Origin: Longimicrobiales bacterium
GTDB lineage: Bacteria > Gemmatimonadota > Gemmatimonadetes > Longimicrobiales > RSA9
Length of the DNA: 38,602 bases
Direction: 5' to 3'
Assembly: GCA_035461765.1 (NCBI GenBank)
Contig: DATHUY010000062.1
Span: forward strand, 1 to 38,602
Shown here: one piece after another, positions 35,805 through 38,602 of the stretch
How positions within the stretch are numbered: position 1 is the stretch's first letter
Layout: each line of letters opens with the position of its first letter
Notes under the pieces: model-generated
The model's input: the letters and a program-made list of their open reading frames with translations, nothing else
What the model was told of the DNA's origin: nothing
The model's database searches: none
Program-made: the position numbers and the translations under genes

Positions 35805-36934
35805 GTGCCCTTCTCCACCCGCGGCAGCCGCGGCCGCAGCCCCGTCAGGATCTCGTAGCTGATCGTTTCCGCCTGCTCCGCCACGTCGTCCAGCGTGATG
35901 CACGCATCACCGTCCGAGCCGATCAGCGTCACCATGTCCCCGACGCGCGCTTCGGGCACGCCGGTAATGTCTACCACCGTCATGTCCATGGAGATCCGTC
36001 CGACGAAGGGGACCACCTGCCCGCGTACGATCGCCGACCCCCGGTTGCCGAGCCGGCGCGGCAGGCCGTCACCGTATCCGATCGCCAGCGTGCCCCACCG
36101 TTCCCACCCCTTCGACACGTGCGTCGCGCCGTAGCCCACCGTACTGCCGGGGGCGACATCGCGAACCAGCACCAGCCGCGTGCGGACCGCCGCGACAGGC
36201 TTCGGCGCTGCCACCGCCTCGCCTGCTCCGCGCGCAGGATGGCCGCCGTACAGGAAGATACCCGGACGCACCGCATCCGCCGCATACTCGCGCCAGCGCA
36301 ACGCTGCCGCGCTGTTCGACGCATGAACCATCAGCTCATCGCGCGGCACGGGCAGCTGCGCCAGCGCATCCTGGAATCGCTGCCACTGCACGGCAGACGC
36401 CTTCGCATCGGCGCCGTCGGCACCATGGAAATGCGTCATGACGCCCGTCCAGCGCACACGTTCGCTGCTCGTCAGTTCCCGCACGGCCCGCGACCACTGC
36501 GGCGTGTCGCGCCAGTCGAACCCGGCCCTGCCCATGCCGGTGTCGATCTCCACGTGGAAATCGAGCTGGCCGCCCGTGGCGGCCGCCGACCAGCGCTCCA
36601 GCGACGGCAGGTCCGAGATCGTTGCGCTCAGACCGGCCAGCGCGGCAGCCTCGACCGCCTGCGGTGGCAAAGGCCCGAAAACGACAATGGGGCGCCGCAC
36701 GCCGAATTCCCGGAGCGCAGCGCCCTCATCCGCCGTGGCTACTCCATAGCCCCACGGCTCCAGCGGCTCGAGCGCGCGTACGACCCGGTCCGCGCCGAGG
36801 CCGTATGCATCGGCCTTGACCATCGCGATGATCGCCGGCCGATCACCGACCGCACCCCGCACCGCCCTGTAATTGTCGCGCAGGGCATCGAGGTCCACTT
36901 CGACCCATGCCCGCGCCTGCAAGTCGTTTGACAT
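35786..36934 (-). CDS. alr: Alanine racemase
   Basis: Alanine racemase makes D-alanine for peptidoglycan with PLP. The protein is 382 residues from ATG 36934. It has [15 protein letters not shown], the PLP lysine Lys40 in [12 protein letters not shown], the histidine-bearing MTHFHGAD, and RPGIFLYG. The second catalytic residue, tyrosine, lies in [11 protein letters not shown], followed by [12 protein letters not shown]. The frame opens at a GTG (36973), but a promoter lies inside that extension, so the ATG is preferred. The predicted transcript has a leader of about 12 bases. The gene is the first of a co-directional run of eight and is divergent from mazG. Confidence 0.94.
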   Translation of the reverse strand: MSNDLQARAWVEVDLDALRDNYRAVRGAVGDRPAIIAMVKADAYGLGADRVVRALEPLEPWGYGVATADEGAALREFGVRRPIVVFGPLPPQAVEAAALAGLSATISDLPSLERWSAAATGGQLDFHVEIDTGMGRAGFDWRDTPQWSRAVRELTSSERVRWTGVMTHFHGADGADAKASAVQWQRFQDALAQLPVPRDELMVHASNSAAALRWREYAADAVRPGIFLYGGHPARGAGEAVAAPKPVAAVRTRLVLVRDVAPGSTVGYGATHVSKGWERWGTLAIGYGDGLPRRLGNRGSAIVRGQVVPFVGRISMDMTVVDITGVPEARVGDMVTLIGSDGDACITLDDVAEQAETISYEILTGLRPRLPRVEKGTWSEKG

Positions 36935-36981
36935 CTCGGACAAAGAACGGATAGTATAGGCGCCCCGTGACACCCTCGCAA
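36928..36981. promoter_or_regulatory. Divergent promoters of alr and mazG with overlapping -10 boxes
   Basis: On the plus strand TTGACA (36928-36933) and TAGTAT (36952-36957) are 18 bases apart, directed to mazG; the start would be near 36964, three bases from its GTG. On the minus strand TTGCGA (36981-36976) and TATACT (36958-36953) are 17 bases apart, directed to alr. The two -10 hexamers overlap in the same seven base pairs, so only one can open at a time. Both mRNAs would be leaderless or have very short leaders. Confidence 0.6.
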
Positions 36982-37800
36982 CCGGACTTCGAAGTGCCCC
37001 CCGACTCTTCCGACGGCCCCGTTTCAGCGCCGAGCCTCGACCGCGCTCTCGAGCTGGTCCGCTTCCTCAGGGCAAACTGCGACTGGGACGCGGCGCAGAC
37101 ACCTCATTCGCTCCTGCCCTACCTCCTGGAAGAGGCACATGAGACTGCCGACGCCGTCGCGGCGGGCGATGAGGCCGCGCTCACGTCCGAGCTCGGTGAC
37201 CTCCTGCTCAATGTGGCGTTTCAGATCGTACTGGCCGAGGAGCGCGAGGCCTTCTCGGCCGATGACGTGGTGGTCACGCTGGAGTCGAAGATGCGGCGGC
37301 GTCACCCGCACATCTACGGCGACGGGCCGCGCGTGGACTGGGAAACCCTGAAAGCGGAGGAACGCGGCCAGCTGGCCGGCGAAGAGTCACTGCTGCACGG
37401 CATTGCCGGCGGCATGGAGCCGCTGTCCCGTGCGCAGCGGATCCAGGAACGGGTTGCGACCGTCGGCTTCGACTGGCCGGACGCCGGCGGCGCACTCGCC
37501 AAGGTGCACGAGGAAGTTGAGGAAGTCAGCGCTCTCCTCGATCGTCCGGGGTCCGACGAAGTCGAGGAAGAGATCGGCGACCTGCTGTTCGCCGTCGTGA
37601 ACCTGGCGCGCTTGTCCGGCGTGCACAGCATGCGAGCGCTGGTGCGCGCGAACGCGAAGTTCTCAGCGCGGTTCGCTGCACTGGAGGAGCTGGCACGCGT
37701 GCGCGGCGTCCAGCTGGGCGTGGCGACACTGGAAGAGCTCGACGTGCTGTGGGATGAAGTGAAGCTTGAAGGAAACCGGGAGCGGGAGCGGGATCGTTAG
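36967..37800 (+). CDS. mazG: Nucleoside triphosphate pyrophosphohydrolase MazG
   Basis: MazG hydrolyses (d)NTPs to monophosphates and pyrophosphate, cleaning unusual nucleotides and modulating stress signalling. The 277-residue protein has two MazG domains: LLEEAHETADAV with SELGDLLLNVAFQ, and VHEEVEEVSALL with EEIGDLLFAVVNLAR. Each has the EExxE plus ExxD metal site. It starts at a GTG next to the predicted transcription start. The last eight residues (NRERERDR) are encoded by a GGGAGC repeat that forms one arm of the inverted repeat at 37777-37889, so the native tail may have been replaced or extended by that element. It is divergent from alr and convergent with asnS. Confidence 0.93.
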   Translation: MTPSQPDFEVPPDSSDGPVSAPSLDRALELVRFLRANCDWDAAQTPHSLLPYLLEEAHETADAVAAGDEAALTSELGDLLLNVAFQIVLAEEREAFSADDVVVTLESKMRRRHPHIYGDGPRVDWETLKAEERGQLAGEESLLHGIAGGMEPLSRAQRIQERVATVGFDWPDAGGALAKVHEEVEEVSALLDRPGSDEVEEEIGDLLFAVVNLARLSGVHSMRALVRANAKFSARFAALEELARVRGVQLGVATLEELDVLWDEVKLEGNRERERDR

Positions 37801-37889
37801 CGTGGGCGGGAGGGGAAAGGCAGGAGCAAGCCCTCTGTTCCCCGCCGTTCCCGATCCCTCGCCCGATAACGATCCCGCTCCCGCTCCCG
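37777..37889. repeat. Inverted repeat spanning the mazG 3' end and the asnS 3' flank
   Basis: A perfect 23-base arm (37777-37799, starting CGGGAGCGGGAGCGGGAT) pairs with 37867-37889. The first arm contains the last mazG codons and most of its stop; the second lies seven bases from the asnS stop. The interior holds further purine-rich and pyrimidine-rich partner stretches (GGGCGGGAGGGG near 37804 against CCCTCGCCC near 37856). It may act as a bidirectional terminator and looks like an inserted repeat. Confidence 0.75.
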
Positions 37890-37896
37890 TGTTCGT

Positions 37897-38602
<706 letters not shown>

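Overview
The window reads as a chromosomal segment of a high-GC, Gram-negative bacterium. Its double-membrane character comes from a TonB-dependent receptor of the large carboxypeptidase-regulatory-domain type, two lipoproteins and a predicted outer-membrane barrel. The overall style (dense housekeeping operons, a LexA regulator, Oar/SusC-like receptor, TTG and GTG starts) is most like Gemmatimonadota. That placement is an inference from protein character, not a database result. No phage, transposase, CRISPR array, rRNA or tRNA was recognised.

Region 1 (1-4005) is a tryptophan cluster on the minus strand: trpD, then trpC-trpF-trpB, with trpB running off the left edge. lexA plus a perfectly positioned 41-codon small ORF is inserted on the plus strand between trpD and trpC. 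A large foldback repeat sits where the small ORF and trpD converge. Region 2 (4130-6406) is a two-gene threonine-to-glycine catabolic operon (epimerase-type threonine dehydrogenase, then glycine C-acetyltransferase), followed by a second copy of the foldback repeat. Region 3 (6575-16260) is a long plus-strand operon: truA, a transaldolase-family gene, purB, purC, pssA, purS, purQ, purL and purF, mostly with 1-17 base overlaps, ending in a hairpin terminator. It carries six de novo purine steps with a phosphatidylserine synthase embedded among them.

Region 4 (16307-23629) holds pyruvate phosphate dikinase, a 159-bp element bounded by a perfect 22-bp inverted repeat, and a nucleotide-scavenging pair: a lipoprotein with two fused nucleotidase modules and an adenosine deaminase. 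Region 5 (23633-27243) is the TonB-dependent receptor, behind a strong promoter and a leader of about 285 bases.

Region 6 (36934 down to 27283, minus strand) is a long co-directional run: alr, cdd, an unknown lipoprotein, an unknown outer-membrane protein, miaB, a strong terminator, comEC, a small HExxH protein and fbp. alr fires divergently from mazG from a promoter region in which the two -10 boxes overlap. The right end has mazG converging on asnS across a 23-bp perfect inverted repeat; asnS runs off the right edge.

The least-explained items are the lexA-linked small ORF, the shared foldback repeat family, the 159-bp inverted-repeat element, the terminator abutting the comEC start, and several promoters placed so close to start codons that leaderless mRNAs are likely. 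All promoter, terminator and function calls come from reading the sequence by eye; none has been tested by search or experiment.
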